Shown here: piece by piece, positions 16,873 to 25,214 of the stretch
Layout: every line of letters begins with the position of its first letter
Numbering within the stretch: position 1 is the first letter of the stretch
NCBI RefSeq assembly: GCF_002197845.1
Contig: NZ_NIDE01000001.1
Location: forward strand, 1,426,001 to 1,490,000
Origin: Fimbriiglobus ruber
Lineage (GTDB): Bacteria; Planctomycetota; Planctomycetia; Gemmatales; Gemmataceae
DNA: 64,000 bases
Direction of reading: 5' to 3'
Notes under the pieces: generated by a model
What the model was told of the DNA's origin: nothing
The model's input: the letters and a program-made list of their open reading frames with translations, nothing else
Database searches by the model: none
Translations under genes and position numbers: made by a program

Positions 16873-19343
16873 CGGGGGAGCGAAACGGGTGCCGCCGGCG
16901 TGGTCACGGGCAACTCCGTCGCCGGCACTGTCGACGCCGGGTTCGTCGGCACCGGGTCGCTCGGCGGAAGCGGCGCCCGGACGGGCGGCAGGGTCAGGGT
17001 TCCGCTCTGGGTGAACGTTCCGGTTCCGTTCAGCCCGTCCGCGGCTTGGAGCTGGGGCAAGGGACCGGGTTGCGCACTCCCGACGAGCGGCGGCACCGCC
17101 GGCGTGGCCTGGTCCGTCGCAATCGGTCCCTTCGGTGCCGGGGCCGGTGTAGGTGCCGGTGCCGGGGACGGCACGGCCGGTTGGAGCGGGTTGGCGCCCG
17201 GTTGGAGCGGGTTAGCGCCCGGTTGGAGCGGGTTCATGCCCGGGACTGTTCCGTTCGGCGTCTGGGGGGCCGGCGGGACGAGTCCGGCGGCGTCCGCCTT
17301 CATCGCGGCGGTCTTCGCGGCCTCGCGAATTTCCTCTTCGTTTTTCGGCATGAACGGGTTGGTCCCGATCACGCCGAGTACCTGCTCCCGCTCGCGGAGC
17401 TTGATTGCCGACGTCGTCGACCGGAAGTGGTCCGCGGCCTTTTTCTGGACGTGCGGCGGGAGCGGACCCTCGGCCACGGTCACGTTGTTGTACCGCTGGA
17501 TCGTCCCCTTCGCGTACTCCAGGGACGCGAGGGCAATGTTGTAGTTCGCGATCGCCTGGTACTCGGACGCGGTCGCGGTCGCCAGGTCCCGCTGGACGGT
17601 CAACAAGTTCGCGATGAACGACGCGGCCGAGTTGACGTCCGACCCGGCCCCCCCGCGGTTCCGGATCTCGAGGTCCAACCGGACGTACCGTTCGAGGGCC
17701 TCCCGCTGCTCGCGGCGGGCCTTGATCGTTTCCTGTTGCTCGAAGATCGTGCGGTACTGCTGGGTCATGTACTCGATCGTCTTCCGTTCGGCGTCGTTCA
17801 ACATGATGTACTGCCGGGTCATGTTCAAGTAGGCCTCGCGGACCAGCGCATTGGCGTCCCGGAACCCGATCGGCATCGTCAACCGCAGGCCGACCTGCCA
17901 GCTGTCGTTCTTGTTGTCGATCAAGCTCTGGAAGGCGTTGTTGTTGTAAAACGTCGTGCTGGATACGCCGTTCGAGGTCGTCGTGTTCGTCCCGACGCCG
18001 CCGCCGTCCAGACGCGGCCCGAGGCCAGCGATCGTATAGTTCGTCAAGAGCCGGAGGTCGGGCTTGCGGAGGTTCCGCTGCAGGACCAGGTTGAGCTGCC
18101 GGGCCTTGAGTTCCTGCCGCTGAATGATCAGGCTGGGCTGGTACTGCAGGGCTTCGGCCGCCATCTCGTAGAAGTCCGGCTTGTACGGCACCAGCGTCGG
18201 CTCGTCGACCGGGATCATGCGGGTCCCGTCGTCGGACCGCATCCCGAGCAACCCGCGGAGTTGCCGCTCGGACGTGAGCACCTGCCCCCGGGCGGTGATC
18301 GCCTGCCCGCGGAACAACTGGTACTGGGCGAGGGCCTGTTCGGCCTGTTGCTGCCGGGCGACCCCGCGGCGGGCCCGCTCCTCGAAGTACAGGTACCCTT
18401 CGAGGGCCTGTTTCATCCCCTCTTCCTGGGCCGCCAGGTTGTAGTACGCGCTGTACAGGTTCCAGTACGCGGTCTCGACGTTGAGCAACATCTGGTTGAC
18501 TTGGAAGTCGAACTGAGACCGCTGCTGCTCGGTCCGGATGCGGGTGACCAGAATCCCTTCCGACCCGACCCCGCCGCTCGGCTTCAGGCCGCTGATGAGC
18601 ACGCTGCCCGGGTGGCTCTGCAGCAACTGGTTGACTTCGACCCCGAACCCCTGCATCAGCGGTTGTTCGAAGGTGAACTGGACCGACGGCTGGTACGACG
18701 TCGTCAACTGGACGAACCCGCTCCCCGGGGCCGGCGGGTTCGACAGGTTCAGGTACGAGGTACTGAACGTCAACCCCGCGACGCCCCCGGTCGGCAGGAA
18801 CTTGACCAGGCTGTTGCTCAGGGTGGCCGAGTCCCCGTTCGAAAAGCTCTGTTGCAGGGTCAAAGTCGGCTGGTCGGTCTTGTTCCAGGTCATGCTGCTG
18901 ACGATCTGGGCGTCGAACTTCGACAGCGACCGCTCGACTTCGGCCCGGGTGATCGCCGGGTCGAGGGCGAAGGCACTGATCTTGTCCGTCCCCGACGTCC
19001 CGCCGCCGGTGTAGGTCGGCAGCAGGTCGCTCGTCAGCCCCGCCGACGTGGTCACCGGGTTCCCGATGTTCCCGTTTTCCATCGCGATCGCGATCAACTC
19101 TTTGAGTGTCGCGTACCGCGGCGGGCGGGACGGGTCCAGGACCGTGGCCGGTGGCGTCCCCGGCTTGATCGTGGACGGCAGGATTGGTTCGTGCGGCGTT
19201 CGGGCCAGCTCGTCGATCTTCGCGCTGTCGAGCGCTTGTCGGTAGTCGCCTGGCTCAATGAACAGCTGCTGCTTGCACCCACCTAGTCCGGCCAGGACTA
19301 GTAGCACTCCGACCAGACGCATCGTCCATCGCTTCCGCTTCAT
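16869..19343 (-). CDS. TolC-family outer-membrane efflux lipoprotein
   Basis: This protein has 824 residues, much longer than TolC (about 490). A lipoprotein signal is clear (basic start, LVGVLLVLAGLGGC lipobox with Cys about residue 23). The middle has the helical-barrel repeats of the TolC fold (VNQMLLNVETAYWNLYSAYY and AQEEGMKQALEGYLYFEERA, and later ERKTIEYMTQQYRTIFEQQE then RDLATATASEYQAIANYNIA). The N-terminal ~150 residues and the proline-rich C-terminal ~130 residues are extra. The C-terminal part contains three tandem NPLQPGA heptads. It probably forms the outer-membrane duct of a type I or RND exporter. The ATP-grasp gene overlaps its end. The TetR-controlled HlyD/ABC operon 1.6 kb away is a possible partner (inference). 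Confidence 0.85.
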   Translation of the reverse strand: MKRKRWTMRLVGVLLVLAGLGGCKQQLFIEPGDYRQALDSAKIDELARTPHEPILPSTIKPGTPPATVLDPSRPPRYATLKELIAIAMENGNIGNPVTTSAGLTSDLLPTYTGGGTSGTDKISAFALDPAITRAEVERSLSKFDAQIVSSMTWNKTDQPTLTLQQSFSNGDSATLSNSLVKFLPTGGVAGLTFSTSYLNLSNPPAPGSGFVQLTTSYQPSVQFTFEQPLMQGFGVEVNQLLQSHPGSVLISGLKPSGGVGSEGILVTRIRTEQQRSQFDFQVNQMLLNVETAYWNLYSAYYNLAAQEEGMKQALEGYLYFEERARRGVARQQQAEQALAQYQLFRGQAITARGQVLTSERQLRGLLGMRSDDGTRMIPVDEPTLVPYKPDFYEMAAEALQYQPSLIIQRQELKARQLNLVLQRNLRKPDLRLLTNYTIAGLGPRLDGGGVGTNTTTSNGVSSTTFYNNNAFQSLIDNKNDSWQVGLRLTMPIGFRDANALVREAYLNMTRQYIMLNDAERKTIEYMTQQYRTIFEQQETIKARREQREALERYVRLDLEIRNRGGAGSDVNSAASFIANLLTVQRDLATATASEYQAIANYNIALASLEYAKGTIQRYNNVTVAEGPLPPHVQKKAADHFRSTTSAIKLREREQVLGVIGTNPFMPKNEEEIREAAKTAAMKADAAGLVPPAPQTPNGTVPGMNPLQPGANPLQPGANPLQPAVPSPAPAPTPAPAPKGPIATDQATPAVPPLVGSAQPGPLPQLQAADGLNGTGTFTQSGTLTLPPVRAPLPPSDPVPTNPASTVPATELPVTTPAAPVSLPR
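17179..17241. repeat. three 21-nt tandem repeats in the TolC-like gene
   Basis: The units are 17179-17199, 17200-17220 and 17221-17241 (ggttggagcgggttggcgcc type). They encode NPLQPGA heptads in the proline-rich tail. They are in frame, so copy-number change would not break the gene. Confidence 0.85.
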
Positions 19344-19560
19344 GGTCGTCCCCGTCTGCGTTACCCGGTCGCGCCGGCACCGTGTTCTCCCGACACGGCA
19401 GGGTATCTGCGAACGTGATCGGCCGAATCGCCATGCGGAATTTACAGGTCTTGCCGATTGGAACGATCGGGAGGGCGGAATCGGCCGTCCCGCCGCGGAA
19501 TTTGGGAAATTGGCTCAAGACAGGGGGGCGCGTGGTAAACAGGGGTGGATCGGTCGACTG

Positions 19561-19908
19561 CTAATTTGGGAGCGCGGGCGCGGGCGGGGGGGTGGGGCGA
19601 GGGATGACGGCCACCACGGGCAGGCCGAGCGCCCGCTTGATCGGGATCAGTTCGCCGACGTCGTTTCCTTCCACCAGGTGCCCGACCCACTGGAGGAAGT
19701 AACCGAGAACGAACGCGCCGACGCCCCAGTACCAATCCGCGAAGAAGAGCAACCCGAGCCCCGCGAGGGCGAGGGGGATGCCGATCAGGTGAATCCAGAA
19801 GTTGAAGGCGTTCTGGTGCCGTTCGCGCCAGTTCGCGAGCGCGGCCCGGCTCACGCGGGCCACCCGCCGGGCGATGGGGAACGAATAGCGTTGTGGGTTC
19901 TCTGGCAT
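19561..19908 (-). CDS. Mpo1-like (DUF962/YGL010w) membrane protein
   Basis: This 115-residue protein starts at ATG 19908. Conserved Mpo1-family features are HQNAFNFWIHLIGIPLALAG, two hydrophobic hairpins (about residues 36-75, LGLLFFADWYWGVGAFVLGY) and the second histidine block FLQWVGHLVEGNDVGEL. In yeast Mpo1 is an iron-dependent dioxygenase in alpha-oxidation of 2-hydroxy fatty acids at the ER. The paired histidines that would bind iron are present here. It lies 217 nt upstream of the TolC-like gene on the same strand and is divergent from the TetR regulator, whose operators could also affect it. Confidence 0.8.
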   Translation of the reverse strand: MPENPQRYSFPIARRVARVSRAALANWRERHQNAFNFWIHLIGIPLALAGLGLLFFADWYWGVGAFVLGYFLQWVGHLVEGNDVGELIPIKRALGLPVVAVIPRPTPPPAPALPN

Positions 19909-20101
19909 AGTGAGAGAGTTACCGGGCGGACCATTCGGCGACCAGAGTGGCCGGCCAGGACCGACATCAGGTACGGGGGTGAGGTCAGCCCTGGGCCTAC
20001 CCTGAAATGACCCCACCCCACGCACCAAGACGACGAACCCTGGGTCCGCAACCTCACCGACGGAACGATAGAAATCCCTCAAAGAGAAAACGAAAACCGG
20101 G

Positions 20102-20129
20102 TTGATTTCAAACGTTTGTTTGGTATACT
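20102..20129 (+). promoter_or_regulatory. sigma-70-like promoter of the TetR regulator operon
   Basis: The -35 element TTGATT (20102-20107) and the -10 element TATACT (20124-20129) are separated by 16 bp. The spacer contains a perfect CAAACGTTTG palindrome, so a bound repressor would block polymerase. Confidence 0.7.
20109..20118. promoter_or_regulatory. TetR-type operator 1
   Basis: The perfect 10-bp palindrome CAAACGTTTG lies inside the -35/-10 spacer. An identical palindrome occurs 43 bp downstream. It is probably bound by the adjacent TetR-family protein (inference). Confidence 0.65.
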
Positions 20130-20151
20130 TCCACCAATTGGTTGTTTCATA

Positions 20152-20161
20152 CAAACGTTTG
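20152..20161. promoter_or_regulatory. TetR-type operator 2
   Basis: A second identical CAAACGTTTG lies about 22 bp downstream of the -10 box. The centres of the two palindromes are 43 bp apart, about four helical turns, so dimers would sit on the same DNA face. Confidence 0.65.
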
Positions 20162-20198
20162 CAACAATCGATTTCGTTTTCTGATTCCTCGTAACACA

Positions 20199-20909
20199 TT
20201 GGCAGAAATAGACTTGGTCCCCGCAAACCCGCAATCTGACCCACGCCAACGGCTGCTCGACGCCGCCGAAGAGTTATTCGCGTCCCGCGGCTTTGACGGA
20301 ACGTCGGTGCGCGAGATCTGCGATCAAGCTGGGATGAACATCGCCTCGGTCAACTACCACTTCGGCGACAAGGAACAGCTTTACCTGGAGTCGATCAAGC
20401 GAGCCCACGCGTGCGCCGACGGGTTTACGGATACCGACAACCCGGTGCCGGAAATGCCGGCCGCGCTCCCGCCCGAGCAAAAGCTCAGGGCGTTTATCGG
20501 CGTGATGGCCGGGCGCATGCTCACGCCCGCGCGGACGAGCGCCGTGCAACTTCTTATGCGCGAGATGGCGAACCCCTCGCCCGCGGCGGCGACGGTCATC
20601 CTGCAGTACATCCGGCCGAAGGCTTTCCTTCTCCGCGACATTCTCACGGAGATGTTCCCCACCGCCGATCCCCGACACGTCTTGATGGTCGGGCACAGCG
20701 TGATCGGTCAAATATTGTTTTATCGTCAGAATCGGCCGGTCGTGGAACTCATTTTCGGCAAGGACCGCATCGACGCGTTGGACGTCACTCTGGTGACCGA
20801 ACACGTCACCCGATTCACGCTCGCCGCGCTCGGGTACGCGCCGCCGTTGCGCGAACACTCTGGCCTAAATAACCAGTCGGCGGAAGCGAACCGGCCGCCG
20901 GCACCTTGA
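20199..20909 (+). CDS. TetR/AcrR-family regulator, CecR-like
   Basis: The N-terminal helix-turn-helix is classic TetR (RQRLLDAAEELFASRGFDGT, SVREICDQAGMNIASVNYHF, then GDKEQLYLE). The ligand-binding domain (LRAFIGVMAGRML, VQLLMREMANPSPA, VGHSVIGQILFYRQNRPVVE) resembles the CecR/YbiH type (DUF1956). In E. coli cecR is followed by genes for a HlyD-like adaptor and an ABC exporter, and here too an ABC permease, ATPase and HlyD follow on the same strand. The start is uncertain: TTG at 20199, 20214 or 20142, none with a ribosome site; 20199 gives about 236 residues. The upstream promoter has twin operators, so autoregulation is likely. Confidence 0.88.
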   Translation: MAEIDLVPANPQSDPRQRLLDAAEELFASRGFDGTSVREICDQAGMNIASVNYHFGDKEQLYLESIKRAHACADGFTDTDNPVPEMPAALPPEQKLRAFIGVMAGRMLTPARTSAVQLLMREMANPSPAAATVILQYIRPKAFLLRDILTEMFPTADPRHVLMVGHSVIGQILFYRQNRPVVELIFGKDRIDALDVTLVTEHVTRFTLAALGYAPPLREHSGLNNQSAEANRPPAP

Positions 20910-20966
20910 GAGACCCTTGCGCGGCTCTCATGACGTGGTTCTGGAACTTGGCCCGGGGGGTGAACG

Positions 20967-22115
20967 ATGAACTGGGTCGCACTGCGAATGCTAACGGGCG
21001 ACCGGGCGAAGTACCTCGGCATCGTCTTCGGGGTGATGTTCGCCGCCCTGCTCATGGCCCAGCAGAGTTCGATTTTCTGCGGGCTCATGCGGAACACCAC
21101 GAGCCAGATTCGTGACGTCGAGGGCGCGGACATCTGGGCGATGGACGAGAACGTCCAGTTCATCGACGACGTGAAGCCCATGTCGGAAGGCAAGCTGAAC
21201 GTGGTCCGCGGGGTCGACGGGGTCGATTGGGCGGTCCGCCTCTATAAGGGGATCGCCCGCGCCCGGCTGGCGGACGGCAACTTTCAGCAGATGATCCTCC
21301 TCGGCCTCGACGACGCCTGCCTCGTCGGGGCACCGGGGCCGGACCGGATCATTCACGGCTCCGTCGAAGACCTCCGTCAGCCGGACGCCGTCTTCCTCGA
21401 CGAGTTCGGCTGGCGCTACCTGTTCCAGGACGAGCCGTTCGTTCCGGGCAAGGCGCTGGAGATGAACGACACCCGCGCCGTGATCGTCGGCCTGTGCAAG
21501 TGCAACCCGACCTTCCAGACGTTCCCGATCATTTACTGCACGTATTCGCAGGCGGTCAAATTCGTGCCCCAGGAGCGGAAGACGCTCACGTTCATTCTGG
21601 TGAAGGCGAAGGCCGAGGCCGACCACGCGACCCTCTGCCAGCGGATCGAGAACCAGACCGGCCTCCGGGCGAAAACGAACGACCAGTTCTTCTGGATGAC
21701 GATCGACTACTACATGAAGCGGACCGGCATCCCGATCAACTTCGGCATCACGGTTATCCTCGGGTTCGTGGTCGGGTGTGCGATCGCCGGGCAGACGTTT
21801 TACCTGTTCACGATCGAGAACTTGAAACAGTTCGGCGCACTGAAGGCGATGGGCGTGAGTAATTTCCGCCTGATCCGGATGATCATGCTCCAGGCGTTGG
21901 TGGTGGGGGTCATTGGGTACGGGTTGGGTGTCGGCGGCGCGGCCCTGTTTGGGGTCGTCTTTACGACCCTGGTGAAGAACGCGCCGCCGGCGTTCTACTT
22001 CGGCTGGCAGGTTTTGGTCCTCACTGCGGGAGCGGTGATTCTGATCGTGACCATCTCCGCCCTGTTAAGTATGCGACGTGTGCTGTTTCTCGAAGCCGGG
22101 GTGGTATTCCGTTAA
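20967..22115 (+). CDS. ABC transporter permease, FtsX/DevC-like
   Basis: This 382-residue permease has an N-terminal helix (about 17-37, YLGIVFGVMFAALLMAQ), a large extracytoplasmic domain (about 40-255) and three C-terminal helices (about 262-285, 309-335, 348-372). This is the FtsX/MacB arrangement. The coupling region reads ENLKQFGALKAMGVSNFRLI, the usual site of ATPase contact. GGGGGTGAACG precedes the ATG, and the next gene uses the same ribosome site. It is the first transport gene of the TetR-controlled operon, acting with the ATPase at 22149 and the HlyD protein at 22961. Confidence 0.9.
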   Translation: MNWVALRMLTGDRAKYLGIVFGVMFAALLMAQQSSIFCGLMRNTTSQIRDVEGADIWAMDENVQFIDDVKPMSEGKLNVVRGVDGVDWAVRLYKGIARARLADGNFQQMILLGLDDACLVGAPGPDRIIHGSVEDLRQPDAVFLDEFGWRYLFQDEPFVPGKALEMNDTRAVIVGLCKCNPTFQTFPIIYCTYSQAVKFVPQERKTLTFILVKAKAEADHATLCQRIENQTGLRAKTNDQFFWMTIDYYMKRTGIPINFGITVILGFVVGCAIAGQTFYLFTIENLKQFGALKAMGVSNFRLIRMIMLQALVVGVIGYGLGVGGAALFGVVFTTLVKNAPPAFYFGWQVLVLTAGAVILIVTISALLSMRRVLFLEAGVVFR

Positions 22116-22148
22116 CGGCGCGTTCAAACGCGACGAGTGAGGTGAACG

Positions 22149-22928
22149 ATGACCACCGCGACCGTATCAGATTCCGGGCAGAGAGCCCGCTCGACTGGCA
22201 CCCCGCCCGAAGGCTCTGCCGTGAGTTTACGCGGGGTCGCCAAGGAGTACGGGACGGGCGAGGCGAAAGTCGTCGCGCTCGGCGGGGTCGACCTCGAAAT
22301 CCCTTACGGCGAATTGGTTCTGCTCGTCGGCCCGTCCGGGTGCGGGAAGACCACTCTGATTTCCGTCGTCGCCGGGCTCCTCGACCCGACCCGCGGCGAA
22401 GCCGAGGTTCTCGGGCACAACCTGACCCGCATGGGCGGGACGCGGAAGGTGAACTTCCGCGGGGCGAACATCGGCTTTGTCTTCCAGCAGTACAACCTGC
22501 TCCCGACCATGACGGCCGTCGAAAACGCCTGCGTTCCGCTGCTCATCGCCGGCTGGCCGCGGAAGAAAGCACTGGTCAAGGCCGCGGGATTGCTCGAAGC
22601 GGTCGGGCTCGGCGGGCGGGCCAACTCGCTTCCGTCCCAGTTGTCCGGCGGACAGCAGCAGCGGGTCGCGATCGCGCGGGCGCTGGTCCACGAACCCCGA
22701 CTCTTGGTCTGCGACGAGCCGACGGCCGCCCTCGACGCGCAGTCCGGGCGGACAGTCATGGGCCTCATCCGCCAGGTCGCCGTGCAACCGGACCGGGCGG
22801 TGATCGTGGTCACGCACGACAGCCGGGTCTACGACTTCGGCGACCGGATCGTCGAAATGAGCGACGGGAAAATCGATCGGATTAAGACCGGGCGGACGGA
22901 AGCCGGCTGGAACGCGGCCGGGCACTGA
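22149..22928 (+). CDS. ABC transporter ATP-binding protein, LolD/MacB type
   Basis: This 259-residue ATPase has all motifs intact: Walker A GPSGCGKTT, Q-loop FVFQQYNLLPTMTAVEN, signature LSGGQQQRVAIARAL, Walker B LLVCDEPTAALD and H-loop VIVVTHDSRVYD. It is of the LolD/MacB/DevA class that drives substrate extrusion without moving it through the membrane helices. GAGGTGAACG lies right before the ATG. The gap to the permease stop is 33 nt and to the HlyD gene 32 nt, so this is one operon. Confidence 0.95.
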   Translation: MTTATVSDSGQRARSTGTPPEGSAVSLRGVAKEYGTGEAKVVALGGVDLEIPYGELVLLVGPSGCGKTTLISVVAGLLDPTRGEAEVLGHNLTRMGGTRKVNFRGANIGFVFQQYNLLPTMTAVENACVPLLIAGWPRKKALVKAAGLLEAVGLGGRANSLPSQLSGGQQQRVAIARALVHEPRLLVCDEPTAALDAQSGRTVMGLIRQVAVQPDRAVIVVTHDSRVYDFGDRIVEMSDGKIDRIKTGRTEAGWNAAGH

Positions 22929-22960
22929 TTCATTGCCATCATGTTTTTGGGGGATCAACC

Positions 22961-24070
22961 ATGCTTACGCGATATGCGTTGCCGGTCCTGGCGGTCGTCG
23001 CGCTGGTGTTCGCGGTGATCCAGATGACCAAGGCCCAACAGAAGGCGCCGCCGGCCGCCCCGCCGGTCGAGCCCGCGAAATCGCCTTACGCGAACCAACT
23101 CGCGGGGTCCGGGATTGTCGAGCCGGAAACGGAGAACATTTCGATCGGCACGCACGTCCCTGGGATCGTCGACCGGGTGTTCGTGAAGGTCGGGCAAATC
23201 GTTCGGCCCGGCCAACCGCTCTTCCGCCTCGACGATCGCGCGCTGAGTGCCGAACTCGCGATCCGCGAAGCCACACTCGCGAACTCCCAGGCGTCATTAG
23301 AACGACTGCGACAGATGCCGCGGCCCGAGGAAATCCCGCCGGCCGAGGCGAAAGTCAACGAGGCCGATGCGAACCTGAAAGACATGGCGAAGCTCTACGA
23401 GCGGTACAGAAAGTTCGCCGCGTCGAGCGCCGTGTCCGACGAGGAGTTGGTCCGCCGGGAGATGGCCGTCGAGGTGGCCAAGGCGCAATTCGCCAAGGCG
23501 AAAGCCGACCTGGACTTGCTCAAGGCTGGCTCCTGGCGGTTTGAACAGGACGTGGCGACGGTCGCGGTGCGGCAAGCCGCGGCTCAAGTCGAGCAGACGC
23601 GCACGGAACTCGACCGGCTCATCGCCCGCGTGCCGAACATGAAATTCACCGAACCGTTATCGGCGCTGGCCGGCGGACTCGCCGGCGTGGACGACAGCCC
23701 CTTCGAGGTCTTGCAGGTTAACGTGCGGCCCGGCGAGTACGTCGGGACGGTGTCTGGTCAGGCGATGATCGTGCTGGGTTACGTCGGAAAAATGCACGTC
23801 CGCGTCGACATCGACGAGAACGAAATCGCGCGGTTCCGACCGGGTGTTTCGGGAGTGGCGAAGCCGCGGGGCGAACCGAACCAGGAATACGCGCTGTCGT
23901 ACGTTCGGGTCGAGCCCTACGTGATTCCGAAAAAATCGCTTACCGGCGGGAACACGGAACGAGTCGACACGCGGGTTCTGCAAGTCATTTATTCACTCGA
24001 CCGGAAGGGGCGGACGCTATTCGTCGGGCAGCAGATGGACGTGTTTTTGAATTCGGGGGAGAAGAAGTAA
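22961..24070 (+). CDS. HlyD-family periplasmic adaptor
   Basis: This 369-residue membrane-fusion protein has an N-terminal anchor (residues 5-23, YALPVLAVVALVFAVIQ). It has lipoyl-like half-motifs (GIVEPETENISIGTHVPGIV, then VGQIVRPGQPLFRLDDR), a coiled-coil hairpin of about 140 residues (ALSAELAIREATLANSQASL up to RTELDRLIARV) and a beta-barrel end (NVRPGEYVGTVSGQAMIVLG). It would link the inner-membrane ABC pair to an outer-membrane duct. GGGGGAT before the ATG supports the start. The closest duct candidate in the window is the TolC-like lipoprotein at 16869-19343. Confidence 0.92.
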   Translation: MLTRYALPVLAVVALVFAVIQMTKAQQKAPPAAPPVEPAKSPYANQLAGSGIVEPETENISIGTHVPGIVDRVFVKVGQIVRPGQPLFRLDDRALSAELAIREATLANSQASLERLRQMPRPEEIPPAEAKVNEADANLKDMAKLYERYRKFAASSAVSDEELVRREMAVEVAKAQFAKAKADLDLLKAGSWRFEQDVATVAVRQAAAQVEQTRTELDRLIARVPNMKFTEPLSALAGGLAGVDDSPFEVLQVNVRPGEYVGTVSGQAMIVLGYVGKMHVRVDIDENEIARFRPGVSGVAKPRGEPNQEYALSYVRVEPYVIPKKSLTGGNTERVDTRVLQVIYSLDRKGRTLFVGQQMDVFLNSGEKK

Positions 24071-24217
24071 GTACTCTGCGGTGAAATCGAATAGAAAGGG
24101 TTGATCTAGGAGTCCGTAAGATGTCTTTGCTCAAATTCACCGGGGGCGGGAAAGCCCGGTACAAAGCGAACTCTTACTCTGGAAAATTCTTTACTCAATC
24201 TCTCAAGGGAAAATCCG

Positions 24218-24601
24218 ATGAATGCGGCGCGTTTGCTGGCAACGGGTATTGCCTTATGTTCGATGGTTGCGGGGGCGATGGCTGATGATAAGAAACCTGA
24301 CAACGCGAAGCTGTTGATTGGTAAATGGGAGTTGGTCAAGGTCAAGAATGAGAAACTTCCGACCGGTTTCAGTGCCACCGTTGACTTTGATAAGAATGGA
24401 AAGGTGAAATACGCTGTGAGTATCGACGGCAAAGATACAATCAAAGATGCGGCATATAAAGTCGAACAGGAAAACATTATACTTTCTTCCGATAAACAAG
24501 ATCGGAAAGACGGTCGACTCACGATCAAAAAACTGACCGAGAAGGAGCTGATCGTAGAAGATGAGGAAAAGAAGACGCTCGAATATCAGCGAAAAAAATA
24601 A
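24218..24601 (+). CDS. TIGR03066-like small secreted protein
   Basis: This 127-residue protein has a signal peptide (ARLLATGIALCSMVAGAMA). Its mature part begins NAKLLIGKWELVKVKNEKLP and ends LTEKELIVEDEEKKTLEYQ. It has the lipocalin-like 'GKW.LV' pattern of TIGR03066/TIGR03067 families, which are heavily expanded in Gemmata. The function is unknown. AAGGGAAA lies 5 nt before the ATG. Codon use is clearly less GC-rich than in neighbours, which can be a feature of this family or a sign of transfer. Confidence 0.8.
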   Translation: MNAARLLATGIALCSMVAGAMADDKKPDNAKLLIGKWELVKVKNEKLPTGFSATVDFDKNGKVKYAVSIDGKDTIKDAAYKVEQENIILSSDKQDRKDGRLTIKKLTEKELIVEDEEKKTLEYQRKK

Positions 24602-24854
24602 AACAGTGTCATGAGCCGGCTTGCCGACTGATCTCTAAGCCGCCTTATCGGGCGGCTTCCATCGCACTTGGACACGTCAAAAGCATGGGACAGTCTGGAA
24701 GCAACATGGACACATTCAGAGCTGTTGAGGATTTTCCGCAGGGTTCTTTGCATCCCACCCATAACCACACTCGCTCTCCGAACTAGACGACTTGGATGAG
24801 TTCTCGGAAAGTGTACGCATGTCGGTAGTGGACCTACGCGCGGCACGCATTGGA

Positions 24855-25014
24855 TCAGATCCTTCTGGTCGTCGGTCACGGGTGCCGTGCGGGGCGCACG
24901 CACGAACTGCCGCCCACAGGCCCGGCACCGGAACGTCGGCGTGCCGGCCGAGTTGGGCCCATTGCGGACGATATGGGTCGCGGAACAGTCGGGGCAGAGC
25001 GGGAGTGGATCGGG
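24855..25014 (-). pseudogene. IS1-like transposase remnant
   Basis: On the minus strand the translation CPDCSATHIVRNGPNSAGTP then FRCRACGRQFVRAPRTAPVT matches the zinc-ribbon N-terminus of IS1-family InsA/transposases (two CxxC pairs, the GRQF block). After DDQKDLI the similarity stops and no helix-turn-helix or DDE part is found in any frame nearby, so only a fragment survives. No terminal inverted repeats were found. The surrounding bases (24602-25214) hold no intact gene. Confidence 0.65.
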
Positions 25015-25214
25015 GACGATGTGGATATATACACTAGTATACGCTCGTGCCGCGCAGCGGTCCACTACCAAACCGGCCGCCCCTCAAACAAGGAAGGAGA
25101 ATGCATTCTTCTTCAGCAACCAACTCTGGCCAAACCCTTTCAAGGCTATAAATCGATCATACCTCTTAAGACAAACGGGTTAGTTTCTTTTCACCAATTC
25201 AACGACTTTTGTAA

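Noticed and set aside
16737-19286. Long open frame on the plus strand opposite the TolC-like gene
   Set aside because: It is the antisense shadow of a well-recognised minus-strand gene in high-GC DNA. Its product is Arg/Gly/Pro-rich without any family match.
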